Below, one piece after another: positions 16,839 to 25,323 of a stretch of DNA of 64,000 nucleotides. This DNA is from Nocardia acididurans (GTDB lineage Bacteria > Actinomycetota > Actinomycetes > Mycobacteriales > Mycobacteriaceae). The notes below the pieces were generated by a model, which saw nothing but the letters and a program-made list of their open reading frames with translations, ran no database searches and was not told the origin of the DNA. The stretch covers positions 124,001 to 188,000 of the forward strand of contig NZ_JAERRJ010000008.1 in assembly GCF_016741815.1 (NCBI RefSeq), given 5' to 3'. Position numbers and translations under genes: made by a program. The stretch's first letter is position 1, and every line of letters starts with the position of its first letter.

Positions 16839-17759
16839 GTGACGAACTTCGACCTCTCGATACCCGAATTGCTGTTCCCCGCAGTGCAAATCGACGGCGA
16901 ACCCGGATACCAGGTCGTCGTCTGCACCGCCGACACCGGCGTGGTGCCGTCCTACTCCGGAGTCCCGGTCGTCATCGACACCGGCCTCGAGGCACTCACC
17001 AGCGCCGACACCGTGATCGTCGCCGGAACCGGGGCACGCACCGACGGCGACCCACGAATCCTGCGGGCACTCCGCGACGCGGCACGCAACCGACAGCGCA
17101 TCGCGTCGATCTGCACCGGCGCATTCGTCCTCGCCCAAGCCGGACTGCTGGACGGCCGACCCGCCACCACCTACTGGCTCTACAGCGACGAGATGCGGCA
17201 CCGATTCCCGGCGGTACGACTGCAACCCGACGTGCTGTTCGTCGACGACGGAGACATCCTCACCTCAGCGGGAGTCGCCGCCGGACTGGACCTGTGCCTG
17301 CACCTCATCCGGCGCGATTACGGTGCGGCCGTAGCGAATACAGTCGGCCGCCTGGGCGTGATCGCCCCGACCCGGCCGGGCGGACAAGCCCAATTCCTCG
17401 AAACCCCGTTACCGCCGGAATCCGGAACATCCCTCGCAGACACCCGCGCCTGGGCGCTGGCCCGCCTGGACGAACCCCTGACACTGCGGGAACTCGCCGC
17501 CCACGCCCACATGAGCACGCGCACCCTGACCCGGCGCTTCCGAGCGGAAACCGGTGCCAGCCCACTGCAATGGCTGCTGCATCAGCGCGTGGACCGAGCA
17601 CGAGAACTGCTCGAGGTCACCGATCTGCCGATGGACGATGTAGCCCGGCGATCCGGACTCGGCACCGCAGAATCCCTCCGCCAGCATATGATCCGGCGCA
17701 ACGGCGTCCCGCCCAGCACCTACCGTGCCACCTTCACCCACCGCAATACGTCACAGTGA
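16839..17759 (+). CDS. GlxA/AraC-family regulator with DJ-1/PfpI domain (start uncertain)
   Basis: The recognisable protein has a DJ-1/PfpI amidotransferase-like domain (residues equivalent to 1-190, with the elbow SICTGAFVLAQAGLLDG) and a C-terminal AraC double helix-turn-helix (LTLRELAAHAHMSTRTLTRRFRAETGASPLQWL). The start is a puzzle. The frame codes a proper first beta-strand, HRIAVLAVPP, from 16809, but no ATG, GTG or TTG lies close before it; GTG 16839 would cut this strand off. A good ATG at 16780, just after a TACGAT -10-like element, is in another frame and stops at 16840. A one-base loss near 16790-16810 would explain this. It probably regulates the divergent epimerase. Confidence 0.8.
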   Translation: MTNFDLSIPELLFPAVQIDGEPGYQVVVCTADTGVVPSYSGVPVVIDTGLEALTSADTVIVAGTGARTDGDPRILRALRDAARNRQRIASICTGAFVLAQAGLLDGRPATTYWLYSDEMRHRFPAVRLQPDVLFVDDGDILTSAGVAAGLDLCLHLIRRDYGAAVANTVGRLGVIAPTRPGGQAQFLETPLPPESGTSLADTRAWALARLDEPLTLRELAAHAHMSTRTLTRRFRAETGASPLQWLLHQRVDRARELLEVTDLPMDDVARRSGLGTAESLRQHMIRRNGVPPSTYRATFTHRNTSQ

Positions 17760-18095
17760 CGATTTGAGGCCATGAAACGGGACCTAGGGGAGAAGTGCTG
17801 AACAAGGGCCATCCCGCCGATTCGAGCCCCGCTCGAGTATTCCAAGCTGATCCGGAAATTTTCCAGCCAGGCGGCGAGATCATGAAAAGTTCCGGAGCGC
17901 AGATCAATTCGTCACAGACGCATGCACATGGCGATGTGCCGAACCAGCCGGCGGGCGAGCTCGGGCCGCCGGGTAAGTGCACGCCGAACCGACGTCCAAA
18001 GCCGAATGCGCTTGTCGCACAGCAAGATCAACTTCTCCGGCGCCCGTTGTAAGAACGCCGATAATCTACACTATGTCAAGTAGAGCCTTGATCGG
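17760..18095. other. Gene-poor, lower-GC interval
   Basis: 336 bp between two convergent genes. An 85-codon frame (GTG 17795 to 18052) follows AGGGGAGAA but has mixed third positions (I count roughly two-thirds G/C) and no recognisable motif, so I do not call it a gene. No tRNA-like fold or clear terminator was seen. Lower GC could mark a remnant of transferred DNA. Confidence 0.4.
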
Positions 18096-18452
18096 TCAGC
18101 GCCGGGGCGTCAGCGTGATGGCGCCGATCTCCACTCCACCCAGATACGCCGGTCCCCTGTACCCGCCGTTCCCGTCGCTGACCATGACGACTCGGTGGCC
18201 GGGAAACAGGTCCACGTAGCCACCGTCGGGCGTCGAGTGAATTGGGTAGCGGCCGATCAAGACCAGCTCCCCGCCCTCGACGCGGGCGTCGCGTTGCAGG
18301 AGCACGATGCCCGACGACCACGTCGTGGATATGTACGTGCCGGGTTCGACGTCGGCGAACGCTTGACCGGTCGTGCCGAAGAGCGTCGCGGCACCCACGG
18401 CCGCAGCGGTCACGGCGGTCCGGATCATCACTGTTCTGGCGCGTATGGACAT
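18096..18452 (-). CDS. Small secreted protein of unknown function
   Basis: A 118-aa protein with a clear Sec signal peptide, MSIRARTVMIRTAVTAAAVGAATLFG, and likely cleavage at AFA|DVEPG. The mature part of about 85 residues is predicted to be beta-rich (GTYISTTWSSGIVLLQRDARVEGGELVLIGRYP...HRVVMVSDGNGGYRGPAYLGG) with no cysteines. GGGAGACG before the ATG supports this start over the longer open frame. I do not recognise a named family; similar small exported proteins are common in mycolate-bearing actinobacteria. It is separated from the lipase gene upstream by a strong hairpin, so it is probably transcribed alone. Confidence 0.75.
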   Translation of the reverse strand: MSIRARTVMIRTAVTAAAVGAATLFGTTGQAFADVEPGTYISTTWSSGIVLLQRDARVEGGELVLIGRYPIHSTPDGGYVDLFPGHRVVMVSDGNGGYRGPAYLGGVEIGAITLTPRR

Positions 18453-18557
18453 CGTCGTCTCCCTGTCACCGCGGGTAGACAACTCTACGCCTGCCGACCC
18501 CGGTTGATCCGGCCGAACGCGGGAAGATCTGCTGTCCCCTGCGTCTGACGTCACGGG

Positions 18558-18585
18558 AACGGCCCTGCCTGGTGGCAGGGCCGTT
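18558..18585 (-). terminator. Hairpin terminator after the lipase gene
   Basis: AACGGCCCTGCC pairs perfectly with GGCAGGGCCGTT around a TGGT loop, 12 bp past the lipase stop on the minus strand. No long T-run, as is usual in high-GC genomes. Confidence 0.75.
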
Positions 18586-18597
18586 CTGTGTTCCGGA

Positions 18598-19785
18598 TCA
18601 GCAGGTGGTGGTTACCGGGTCGCCGCGGAAGCGGGCTTCGACGTAGGTCCAAGCTTCGGGGAAGCCGGCTACGGCGGTGGTGAGGTGTTCGGCTATTTCG
18701 TAGGGGCGGAAGGTGAGTGGTACTCCCCCGCGGCAATAGCGTTGGGCGACTTCTTCGACGGGGCCGAAGAAGGTCATGGTGTCGTAGCGGCCCTGCCAGA
18801 AGAAGGTGGGTGCGGTGGGTAGGTGGTCGTCGTAGCGGAGGCTGTTCTCGCGCAGGACGGTGTGGGCTTCGGGGCTGTTCATGAGGTCTTTGGAGGCGGC
18901 GAGTTGTTCGGCGTTGCGGGTGATGCCGTGGAAGAGCAGGAAGCGGCGGCAGGCGTCCTTGGTGAAGTCGCGGAACCAGAGGCCGTTCTCGTTGAGCTGG
19001 TCGGAGATGGGGAGCCGGTTGGGGTATTCGCGTTCGAGGCCCATGGCGGCGGCGAAGGCGAGGCCGAAGCCGGGGTGCGGGTCGAAGCCCAGTGCGAGGG
19101 CCATTTCTCGCAGGTCGGCGGGGATGCCGCCGGCGACGACCGCGGCGAGTTTCAGGTCGGGTGCGTAGGTGGGTTGCAGGGCTCCGGCCCAGGCGGTGGC
19201 CATGCCGCCGCCGGAGTATCCGGCGAGGACGACGGGGGCTTGGGAGAGGCCGAGTTCGGTGACCTTCTGGACGGCTTTGACGCTGTCGAGGGTGACCATG
19301 CCGCCGAGGCGGGCGGCGCCGTAGGCGACGGTGGGTCCGAGGTAGTCGGGCATGGAGATGGCCCAGCCGCGTCCGATGGGCAGCATGGCGCCCACGGAGT
19401 CCTGGAGTTCACCGTTGAACAGTGAGCGCGATGGACTGCACTGTGTGCCCAGCGAATTGATGAGCGCCTGGTAGGACACCAGGGGCGGGTTCTTGACGCC
19501 CTGCGGCATCAGCACGGTGGTGACGGCGAGGATGGGTTTGTTCGCGGAGTTGGTGGACCGGAATGCCACCTGCCAGCCGTCGGTGCCGACGTAGAACCCG
19601 GTGTCGATGCGTTTGACGCGGATGACGTCGCCGGGTGCCCGGTCGGCGAGGTCGCCGGGTTCCTGGAAGAACGGGTCAGGGTCGGGTGTGGGGTACAGCG
19701 GATTGGCGTTCGCCGGTGTCACCAGCAAACCCATCGAAACAACACACAGCGCCAAGATCAAACTCTTGGCTGCGGCTCTGAACAT
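18598..19785 (-). CDS. Secreted lipase (LIP family)
   Basis: A 395-aa exported alpha/beta hydrolase of the fungal-type secretory lipase family that is expanded in Nocardia and Mycobacterium. The signal peptide is MFRAAAKSLILALCVVSMGLLVTPANA; the mature enzyme has PLVSYQALINSLGTQCSPS, the nucleophile elbow LAGYSGGGMATAWAG (catalytic Ser), and a C-terminal HLPTAPTFFWQGRYDTMTF...EHLTTAVAGFPEAW with the expected acid and His. ATG ending at 19785 is preferred because GAAGG lies about seven bases before it; GTG at 19811 would add nine residues. It likely hydrolyses triacylglycerol or other esters outside the cell. The last residue is Cys, perhaps disulfide-bonded. Confidence 0.9.
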   Translation of the reverse strand: MFRAAAKSLILALCVVSMGLLVTPANANPLYPTPDPDPFFQEPGDLADRAPGDVIRVKRIDTGFYVGTDGWQVAFRSTNSANKPILAVTTVLMPQGVKNPPLVSYQALINSLGTQCSPSRSLFNGELQDSVGAMLPIGRGWAISMPDYLGPTVAYGAARLGGMVTLDSVKAVQKVTELGLSQAPVVLAGYSGGGMATAWAGALQPTYAPDLKLAAVVAGGIPADLREMALALGFDPHPGFGLAFAAAMGLEREYPNRLPISDQLNENGLWFRDFTKDACRRFLLFHGITRNAEQLAASKDLMNSPEAHTVLRENSLRYDDHLPTAPTFFWQGRYDTMTFFGPVEEVAQRYCRGGVPLTFRPYEIAEHLTTAVAGFPEAWTYVEARFRGDPVTTTC

Positions 19786-19973
19786 GCCAACCTTCGGAAA
19801 CGAGAATTTCACTGGGACTTCGGATCCTGCCCACCGGTCGCCGTTGACCGGTGAAGCAAGCCCCAACGAAAGCTACGGCGGGACGCCCTAGACTTCGCCC
19901 CGACGAGGCAATGATCAGGCAACAAACAATCATCGCTGGCGAGAAATGTCAACCCTCACAACGACTCCCCACT

Positions 19974-20507
19974 TCAGAAGATCAACGTCTCCTGCTCGGT
20001 GCGCACCTTCGCGAAGAACCGCGGCCCGATGTCGGGCCCGGAGTGGTTGTAGGCGTTCATGATCGTGGCGACCTCCTCGGCGAGCCTCCGCAGGGCCGGG
20101 CTCACCTCCCCCGCCGCGGTCCACCCCCAGTCGCGCGGAATCCTCTCGAGGGTGACGACGATGCTCCCCTCGAACGGCAGGTCCACGGTGAACTCGATGT
20201 CCCCGGGCGCATCGGCCACGGGATCGCTGACCGCCAACTCCCCCGCCTGCCCCGCCACCCCGAATCCTTTGCGCGCGAACCGGATATCGTCGCGAATCAA
20301 TTCCGCGACGGCGTCGAGCCGCTCATGTCGCCCGCCGCGGTGATGCCGCTCCCCGTAGTTGCGCTCCCCCGTCGGCGCCGGCGTGGTCTTGGCCAGGATC
20401 CGCTCGAGCATCCGCTGCGCGGCGGCCCGCTCGCTCTCCCCCGTTCGCGGGTGTTCGACGAGTGCCCGAAGCCGGTTGATACGAACGACATTCACGGTGG
20501 CTGCCAC
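19974..20507 (-). CDS. Hypothetical protein with DUF2786-like N-terminus
   Basis: A 177-aa cytoplasmic protein. The first 45 residues (VVRINRLRALVEHPRTGESERAAAQRMLERILAKT) resemble the helical DUF2786 module found in uncharacterised bacterial proteins; the resemblance is by eye and moderate. Residues 100-150 look like a small mixed alpha/beta domain (GDIEFTVDLPFEGSIVVTLERIPRDWGW). No signal peptide, membrane helix or catalytic motif is visible. It precedes the small ribbon-helix-helix-like gene's stop by 38 bp in the reverse sense, that is, it lies downstream of that gene on the same strand and may share its transcript. Function unknown. Confidence 0.65.
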   Translation of the reverse strand: MAATVNVVRINRLRALVEHPRTGESERAAAQRMLERILAKTTPAPTGERNYGERHHRGGRHERLDAVAELIRDDIRFARKGFGVAGQAGELAVSDPVADAPGDIEFTVDLPFEGSIVVTLERIPRDWGWTAAGEVSPALRRLAEEVATIMNAYNHSGPDIGPRFFAKVRTEQETLIF

Positions 20508-20545
20508 TCCTGCAGCCTAGACAACGATGATTCCGGCAGCGGCGC

Positions 20546-20842
20546 TCACGCGGTGTTGCCCTGGCGCAGTTGGTCGGCGCGGGCGAGGACTGCGCGTGCT
20601 TCGACCTGGTTGCGGGCGAATTCGGGGGAATCGGGGTCGATGCCGAGGCGGCGCATGGCGCGTTCGGCGAATTCGTCGCGGTGTTCGTAGGCGTGCCGGG
20701 CGCCGGGCAGGTCGGCGTCGAGGGCGGCGCGCAGGCGGGCCAGGGCGTACTGGTTCTGCGACATTCCCTGCTGTGCGGCGGCGCGCTGCAGCAGGTACCT
20801 GTCGGTCTCGCTGAGGCCCCGGAGGGGAAAGTTTGACGCCAT
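20546..20842 (-). CDS. Small ribbon-helix-helix-like protein
   Basis: A 98-aa soluble protein. Residues 4-42 (NFPLRGLSETDRYLLQRAAAQQGMSQNQYALARLRAALD) look like a beta-strand plus two helices of the ribbon-helix-helix class seen in FitA-type antitoxins; the remaining half is helical and acidic. A 12-bp palindrome spans its start codon, which is where an autoregulating DNA-binding protein of this kind would bind. There is no adjacent PIN-domain toxin: downstream lies a DUF2786-like gene and upstream a CBS gene. If it is an antitoxin, its partner is unconventional. The fold call is tentative. Confidence 0.6.
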   Translation of the reverse strand: MASNFPLRGLSETDRYLLQRAAAQQGMSQNQYALARLRAALDADLPGARHAYEHRDEFAERAMRRLGIDPDSPEFARNQVEARAVLARADQLRQGNTA

Positions 20843-20851
20843 GACGTCATG
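20840..20851. promoter_or_regulatory. Palindrome over the start codon
   Basis: CATGACGTCATG is perfectly palindromic and includes the ATG of the small ribbon-helix-helix-like gene. A bound protein here would block initiation. Confidence 0.45.
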
Positions 20852-20875
20852 CTCCGCGTGGTGCGCGGGTGTGGG

Positions 20876-21304
20876 TCAGCCGTGCAGGTAGCGGACGAGA
20901 TGCTCGCGTTCGGTTTCGAGTTCGGAGATCTGGCTCTTGACCACGTCGCCGATGCTGACGATGCCGATCATGCGGCCGTCGGCGAGGACGGGCAGGTGGC
21001 GGATGCGGTGCTCGGTCATGGTGTGGTTGAGGGTTTCGACGCGGTCGTCCGGCGAGCAGGTGTGGACGGCGGCGGTCATGATGGCCGAGACCGGGCGGTC
21101 GAGCAGGTCGGCGCCGTCGACGTGCAGGCGGCGGACGATGTCTCGTTCGGAGACGATGCCGGAGATGAGGACTTCATCGGGTGAGACGATGGCCGCGCCC
21201 ACGTTCTGGATGGAGAGCACTCTCAGCAGGTCGCGCACTGTGGCATCGGGTGCAATGGTGACGACGCCGCTGCCTTTGCGGCGCAGGATTTCCGAGATTC
21301 GCAT
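20876..21304 (-). CDS. CBS-domain protein
   Basis: A 142-aa protein made almost entirely of a CBS pair (Bateman module): first repeat VVTIAPDATVRDLLRVLSIQNVGAAIVSPDEVLISGIVSERDIVRRLH, second repeat VHTCSPDDRVETLNHTMTEHRIRHLPVLADGRMIGIVSIGDVVKSQI. Such stand-alone pairs bind adenine nucleotides or act as energy or redox sensors. It is close in form to the hypoxia-linked CBS protein Hrp1 of Mycobacterium, but I cannot prove orthology. MRISEIL at 21304 is the natural start; an upstream in-frame extension is unlikely. The spacing of 33 bp to the next small gene suggests an operon. Confidence 0.88.
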   Translation of the reverse strand: MRISEILRRKGSGVVTIAPDATVRDLLRVLSIQNVGAAIVSPDEVLISGIVSERDIVRRLHVDGADLLDRPVSAIMTAAVHTCSPDDRVETLNHTMTEHRIRHLPVLADGRMIGIVSIGDVVKSQISELETEREHLVRYLHG

Positions 21305-21394
21305 ATGTCCACCGTCCAACCGCTCGGATAGCCGATGCCTATCAGGATCTCGCGTTTCCGAGCGGGTGAACAGCAACGATTCCGAGGTGGTGGC

Positions 21395-22771
21395 TTAACC
21401 CGGAACAAGAGCATCGAGGGCGGCCTCGATGGCGCGGTGGAATGTCGGGTAGGCGTAGATCATTTCGCGCAGGGTGCTGGTGGGGACTTCGGCGTGGACG
21501 GCGACGCAGAGGGCGGAGAGCACTTCGCCGCCGTCGGGGCCCATGGACGTGGCGCCGACGAGCACGCCGCGGTCGGCGTCTTCGACGAGTTTGATGAAGC
21601 CCTGGTTGCCGGTTTTGTGCAGCCAGCCGCGGGTGGAGTCGGGCAGTGGGGTGAGGCCGACCCGGATGGTCAATCCCTGTGCGCGGGCCTGTTCTTCGGT
21701 GAGGCCGACGCCGCCGATCTCGGGATCGGTGAAGGTGACGTGCGGCATGGCATGGTATTCGGCGCCGGTGGTGTGCTGGTTGAGGATGTCGGCGACCGCG
21801 ATCCGTGACTGGTACATGGAGGTGTGGGTGAACGCGCCGTGTCCGGTGACGTCGCCGATGGCCCACACCTTGTCGGCGGCGCGCAGGCGGTCGTCGACGG
21901 GGATGGATTTCGCGGACTCGTCGAGGCCGAGGACGCCGATGCCGAGGGCGGGCAGGTCGATGCGGCGCCCGGTGGCGACCAGCAGCCGCTGGCCGCGCAC
22001 GGTGGAGTCGTCGTCGAGGTGCACGGTGAAGGTGTGGCCGTCGTGTTCGACGGATCGGGCGCGCGCGCCGGTGCGGACGGTGATGCCTTCGGCGGTGAAG
22101 ACGTCGGTGAGCAGTGCGGCGGCTTCGGGTTCGTTGTTGGGCACCATCCGGCGTCCGGCGACGACGGTGACTCGGGCGCCGAAGCGGGCGTAGATCTGCG
22201 CGAATTCGACACCGACGGGTCCGCCGCCCAGGACGATCAGCGATTCGGGCACCTCGGTGACGGCGACGGCGTCCCGGTTGGTCCAGTACGGGGTGCCGTC
22301 GAGGCCGGGCAATCCCGGTATCGCGGGTGCGGTGCCGGGATTGAGCACGATGGCCCGCCCGGCCGCGAAGACCCGCGCGCCGTCCGCGGTGGCCACGGTG
22401 ACTTCGCCGGGCGCGGTGATTCTCCCCCACCCGCGCACGAAGCGCCCGCCCGCCTTCTCGAATTTCACGACGGCCGCGGTGTCGTCCCAGTTGTCGGTGA
22501 TTTCGTCGCGGATTCGCGCGGCCACGATCGACCAGTCGGGTGTCACCGTCGCCGTTCCCGCGAGTTCGTGTACGCGCCGCGCCTCGGCCAGCACTCCGGC
22601 CGCTCGCACCATCGCCTTGGTGGGAACACAGGCGTAGTAGGGGCATTCGCCGCCGACCAGCCGTCCGTCCACGCCGATCACCGATAACCCGGCCTGCGCC
22701 AATCGGGTCGCCGCGTCCTCGCCACCCGGACCCATTCCGACTACTACGACATCCACGTTCTCGGCAGCCAT
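21395..22771 (-). CDS. FAD-dependent pyridine nucleotide-disulfide oxidoreductase
   Basis: A 458-aa flavoprotein of the lipoamide dehydrogenase/mercuric reductase superfamily. The FAD loop is VVVVGMGPGGEDAATRLA, the redox-active disulfide is GGECPYYACVPTKA (C-x4-C), the NAD(P)H loop is LIVLGGGPVGVEFAQIYARFG, and the second FAD motif is KVWAIGDVTGHGAFTHTSMYQ. The C-terminal dimer segment reads MIYAYPTFHRAIEAAL, in place of the HPT-E motif of true lipoamide dehydrogenases. It lacks a metal-binding N-terminal domain. I therefore call a general disulfide or quinone-type reductase, not MerA or Lpd proper. It lies alone between the CBS and FHA genes, on the same strand. Confidence 0.87.
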   Translation of the reverse strand: MAAENVDVVVVGMGPGGEDAATRLAQAGLSVIGVDGRLVGGECPYYACVPTKAMVRAAGVLAEARRVHELAGTATVTPDWSIVAARIRDEITDNWDDTAAVVKFEKAGGRFVRGWGRITAPGEVTVATADGARVFAAGRAIVLNPGTAPAIPGLPGLDGTPYWTNRDAVAVTEVPESLIVLGGGPVGVEFAQIYARFGARVTVVAGRRMVPNNEPEAAALLTDVFTAEGITVRTGARARSVEHDGHTFTVHLDDDSTVRGQRLLVATGRRIDLPALGIGVLGLDESAKSIPVDDRLRAADKVWAIGDVTGHGAFTHTSMYQSRIAVADILNQHTTGAEYHAMPHVTFTDPEIGGVGLTEEQARAQGLTIRVGLTPLPDSTRGWLHKTGNQGFIKLVEDADRGVLVGATSMGPDGGEVLSALCVAVHAEVPTSTLREMIYAYPTFHRAIEAALDALVPG

Positions 22772-22844
22772 GGCCGCTCCTTTGTTCGCAGGTGTCGTCC
22801 ACGCTAGTGCGGGCGCGCCCGGCGGTGGCGCAGGAGTGCCCGGC

Positions 22845-23978
22845 TCAGGTGTGGGGGTCGTAGGTGAACACGCGGCCGCCGAGCAGGATTTGGGTGCCGG
22901 GCTCGAGCACCGTGGGGTGGCCGGGCACGGTGCGGGTCCAGTCGGCGCGACCGGGTGGGCGCAGGTGCGTGCCGTTGGCCGAGCCGCGATCCACGACGGT
23001 GACATCCCAGTCGAGGAGGCGGATCTCGGCGTGCACGCGGGACATTCCCCCGGAGGCGTCGGGGATGCGGACCGGTTGCGCGCCGTGCCGGATTCGCTCC
23101 GAGCGTTCGGGTTCGCGGCCGATGACGAGGTCGGTGGCGAGCGGGTAGGCGGTGCCGTCGTCGAGCAGCAGTGCGCCCAGGGGTGGGCGGGGGCCTTCGG
23201 TGGGAACGCAGTCGCCCTGATCCATGCGGACACCGCACACCGTGCAGAACGGCAGCCGAGGGTCGTTGAGATGGCCGCGCGCACACAGGAATCCGCGCAC
23301 CATCACGGTCGCGACGGGTGCGTCGCCGTGGGCGGGTGTGGACGAGGCGGGGTCGGCCGGCGTGGGAACGGCGGCGGGTGCAACTGTGCGCGGTGTGCGC
23401 GAATCGGCCGGCTCCCACGGGGATCCGGCGGGTGTTGCGCTCGGTGCGGCGAGGTCGTGTGGTGGTTCGCGTAGCCACAGCACCGCGCCCGCGCCGGGCA
23501 TGCGGCCCGCGACCAGGGACCACACGCCCGGTTCGGGTAGTTCCCAGGGGGTTTCGGTGTCGACGAAGATGCCGGCGGCGTGTTCGGGGGCGGGGAAGAC
23601 GACGCGGTCGACGCTGAATCCGGCGTCGCGGCCGTGCAGGATCTCGTGGTGGTCGTCGCCGTGGAGGAGGGCTGTCACGCCGCCGTGCAGGAAGACGGCC
23701 ATGCCGCGGGTGCCCGGTGTCAGGACGCCGAATTCGACGGATTCCTCGTCGTCGCGGCTCATCAGCCAGGTGGTTGCCAGGCGCGCGAAGGTGCGTCCGG
23801 TGCGGCGGGTTTCGCGCGAGGAGGATTCGCGCACGAGTTTCTCGAGGGTGTCGAGGGTCGCCACCGATTCCGAGCGGGGTGTCACCGGTGCGGGGGTGCG
23901 GTGGGCGACCACGACGACGACTCCGTCGATGCGGGCGACCAGGTGCGTGCCGGGCACCACTTCCACGCGTCCTCTCAT
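22845..23978 (-). CDS. FHA-domain protein with zinc ribbon
   Basis: A 377-aa protein. The N-terminal half is a compact alpha/beta region of the kind found upstream of FHA modules in mycobacterial proteins (residues 1-190); a Pro/Ala linker follows. A four-Cys ribbon is visible as FLCARGHLNDPRLPFCTVCG, then a C-terminal FHA phosphothreonine-binding domain with GREPERSERIR, GGMSRVHAEIRL, and VVDRGSANGTHLRPPG. It should read Ser/Thr kinase signals in the cytoplasm. The start MRGRVEVVPG is chosen because the longer frame is arginine-rich shadow. Such proteins often neighbour type VII secretion or kinase genes; none are seen here. Confidence 0.85.
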   Translation of the reverse strand: MRGRVEVVPGTHLVARIDGVVVVVAHRTPAPVTPRSESVATLDTLEKLVRESSSRETRRTGRTFARLATTWLMSRDDEESVEFGVLTPGTRGMAVFLHGGVTALLHGDDHHEILHGRDAGFSVDRVVFPAPEHAAGIFVDTETPWELPEPGVWSLVAGRMPGAGAVLWLREPPHDLAAPSATPAGSPWEPADSRTPRTVAPAAVPTPADPASSTPAHGDAPVATVMVRGFLCARGHLNDPRLPFCTVCGVRMDQGDCVPTEGPRPPLGALLLDDGTAYPLATDLVIGREPERSERIRHGAQPVRIPDASGGMSRVHAEIRLLDWDVTVVDRGSANGTHLRPPGRADWTRTVPGHPTVLEPGTQILLGGRVFTYDPHT

Positions 23979-24192
23979 GGCCCGTGCCTGTCGTGTCGGT
24001 GTCGTTCGAATTCCGCGCGGCCCCGGGCGGTCTGCGCCGCGGTGTGCTCTCCCCGCATTTGCCGGATGGTACCGGCCGCGGCCCCGCTCGCGCCTGCCCT
24101 CGACATCGTGGGCGGCGTGGGATGTACGACGCGCGAGGCAGTTCCGCCGAACCTGCCACCAGGACTCATATCGAACACGTACCATCCGGTGC

Positions 24193-24603
24193 GTGGCCGA
24201 TGCGAAACGTCCCGCCGCGGTGCGGGTCCTCGTGTACAGCAATGATGCCGATACCCGGAGCCAGGTGATGCTGGCCCTGGGCAGGAGGCCGCACCCCGAG
24301 TTGCCCCCGATCGAGTATTCGGAGGTGGCGACGGGGCCGATCGTGATCGAGCGGGTCGACGCCCATGATTTCGATCTGCTGATCCTCGACGGTGAGTCCG
24401 CGCCGACCGGTGGTCTGGGTCTGGCCAAGCAGCTCAAGGACGAGATCGCCGACTGCCCGCCGATCGTGGTGCTCACCGGTCGGCCCGATGATGCCTGGCT
24501 GGCGAATTGGTCGCGGGCCGAGGCGGCGGTCCCCCATCCGCTGGACCCGATTCGCCTGACCGACGCGGTGCTCGGCGTGCTCCGAAATCGCCCTGCGGCT
24601 TGA
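24193..24603 (+). CDS. Receiver-like protein upstream of nuo (Rv3143-like)
   Basis: A 136-aa stand-alone receiver fold: VRVLVYSNDADTRSQVMLALG, phospho-acceptor-like Asp in LLILDGESAPTGG, then VVLTGRPDDAW. The conserved Lys near beta-5 is replaced (AVPHPLDPI), and the first acidic pair is reduced to SND, so normal phosphotransfer is doubtful. No output domain is attached. Its place directly before nuoA matches Rv3143 of M. tuberculosis, a response-regulator-like gene next to the same operon. GTG at 24193 gives the expected N-terminus. It may tune complex I expression or assembly; that is inference from conserved context. Confidence 0.85.
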   Translation: MADAKRPAAVRVLVYSNDADTRSQVMLALGRRPHPELPPIEYSEVATGPIVIERVDAHDFDLLILDGESAPTGGLGLAKQLKDEIADCPPIVVLTGRPDDAWLANWSRAEAAVPHPLDPIRLTDAVLGVLRNRPAA

Positions 24604-24711
24604 TCTTCCGCACCCCTCGCGATTGCGTCTAATCGGTCATAAAAGACCGTTCCGAATTCGATCAAACACCGATCGCGAAACGTCATGTATGGTGTCGGCC
24701 GAGTTGTAGTC

Positions 24712-24727
24712 TGTGCCGTAGCTCACA
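24712..24727. promoter_or_regulatory. Candidate CRP-family site upstream of nuo
   Basis: TGTGC-CGTAGC-TCACA matches the CRP/GlxR consensus TGTGA-N6-TCACA at nine of ten bases. It is 136 bp before nuoA, suitable for control of the complex I operon by a cAMP receptor protein. Confidence 0.5.
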
Positions 24728-24862
24728 CCGAGTGCGCGGGATGTATGACTGACATGCATCACTGACATCGTCGTTTCCTCATGAGGCGTGGTGTCGGCCC
24801 GCGCCTCGGCTCTGCTGCCGTCCGTAGTGCGTCGTCCAGTTCGCAGGAGGGGTAGTGCTGTT

Positions 24863-25243
24863 GTGAATATCGAGGTGCCGACTCTCGTTCTCGGTGCGGT
24901 AGCCGCCGGGTTCGCGGTCTTTTCCATTCTCTTGGCGGCCCTCGTCGGTCCCAAACGCTACAACCGGGCCAAGCTCGAAGCTTATGAATGCGGTATCGAA
25001 CCCACCCCGCACGCGATTGCGGGCGGTCCGGGAAACGCTGCCGGACAACGCTTTCCGGTGAAGTACTACCTCACCGCCATGTTGTTCATCATCTTCGACA
25101 TCGAGATCGTGTTCCTCTACCCGTGGGCCGTGCACTTCGACGCACTGGGCCTGTTCGGCCTGGCCGCCATGGCGTTGTTCATCTTCAACGTCTCGGTCGC
25201 CTACGCCTACGAGTGGCGGCGCGGCGGCCTCAGCTGGGATTGA
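24863..25243 (+). CDS. nuoA: NADH-quinone oxidoreductase subunit A
   Basis: A 126-aa membrane subunit with three hydrophobic helices. The family loop between helices 1 and 2 is intact ([15 protein letters not shown]), followed by [28 protein letters not shown], the most conserved part of NuoA. It sits at the junction of the peripheral and membrane arms of complex I. I choose GTG 24863 (product starting with [10 protein letters not shown]), with AGGAGG at 24845-24850 twelve bases upstream. It is the first gene of the nuo operon and is 80 bp ahead of nuoB. Confidence 0.95.
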   Translation: MNIEVPTLVLGAVAAGFAVFSILLAALVGPKRYNRAKLEAYECGIEPTPHAIAGGPGNAAGQRFPVKYYLTAMLFIIFDIEIVFLYPWAVHFDALGLFGLAAMALFIFNVSVAYAYEWRRGGLSWD

Positions 25244-25323
25244 TCGGCGCCAGGGGGATTTCGTCGTTTCGAGAACACCCCGCGCTCGCGGGGTGTTGAG
25301 CCGCACAGGAGAACAAGTCCGAT

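Noticed and set aside
17795-18052. 85-codon frame after AGGGGAGAA
   Set aside because: Third-position bias too weak, no motif; reported only as part of the gene-poor interval.
24634-24649. Small hairpin CGGTC-ATAAAA-GACCG after the receiver gene
   Set aside because: Only a 5-bp stem; too weak to call a terminator.
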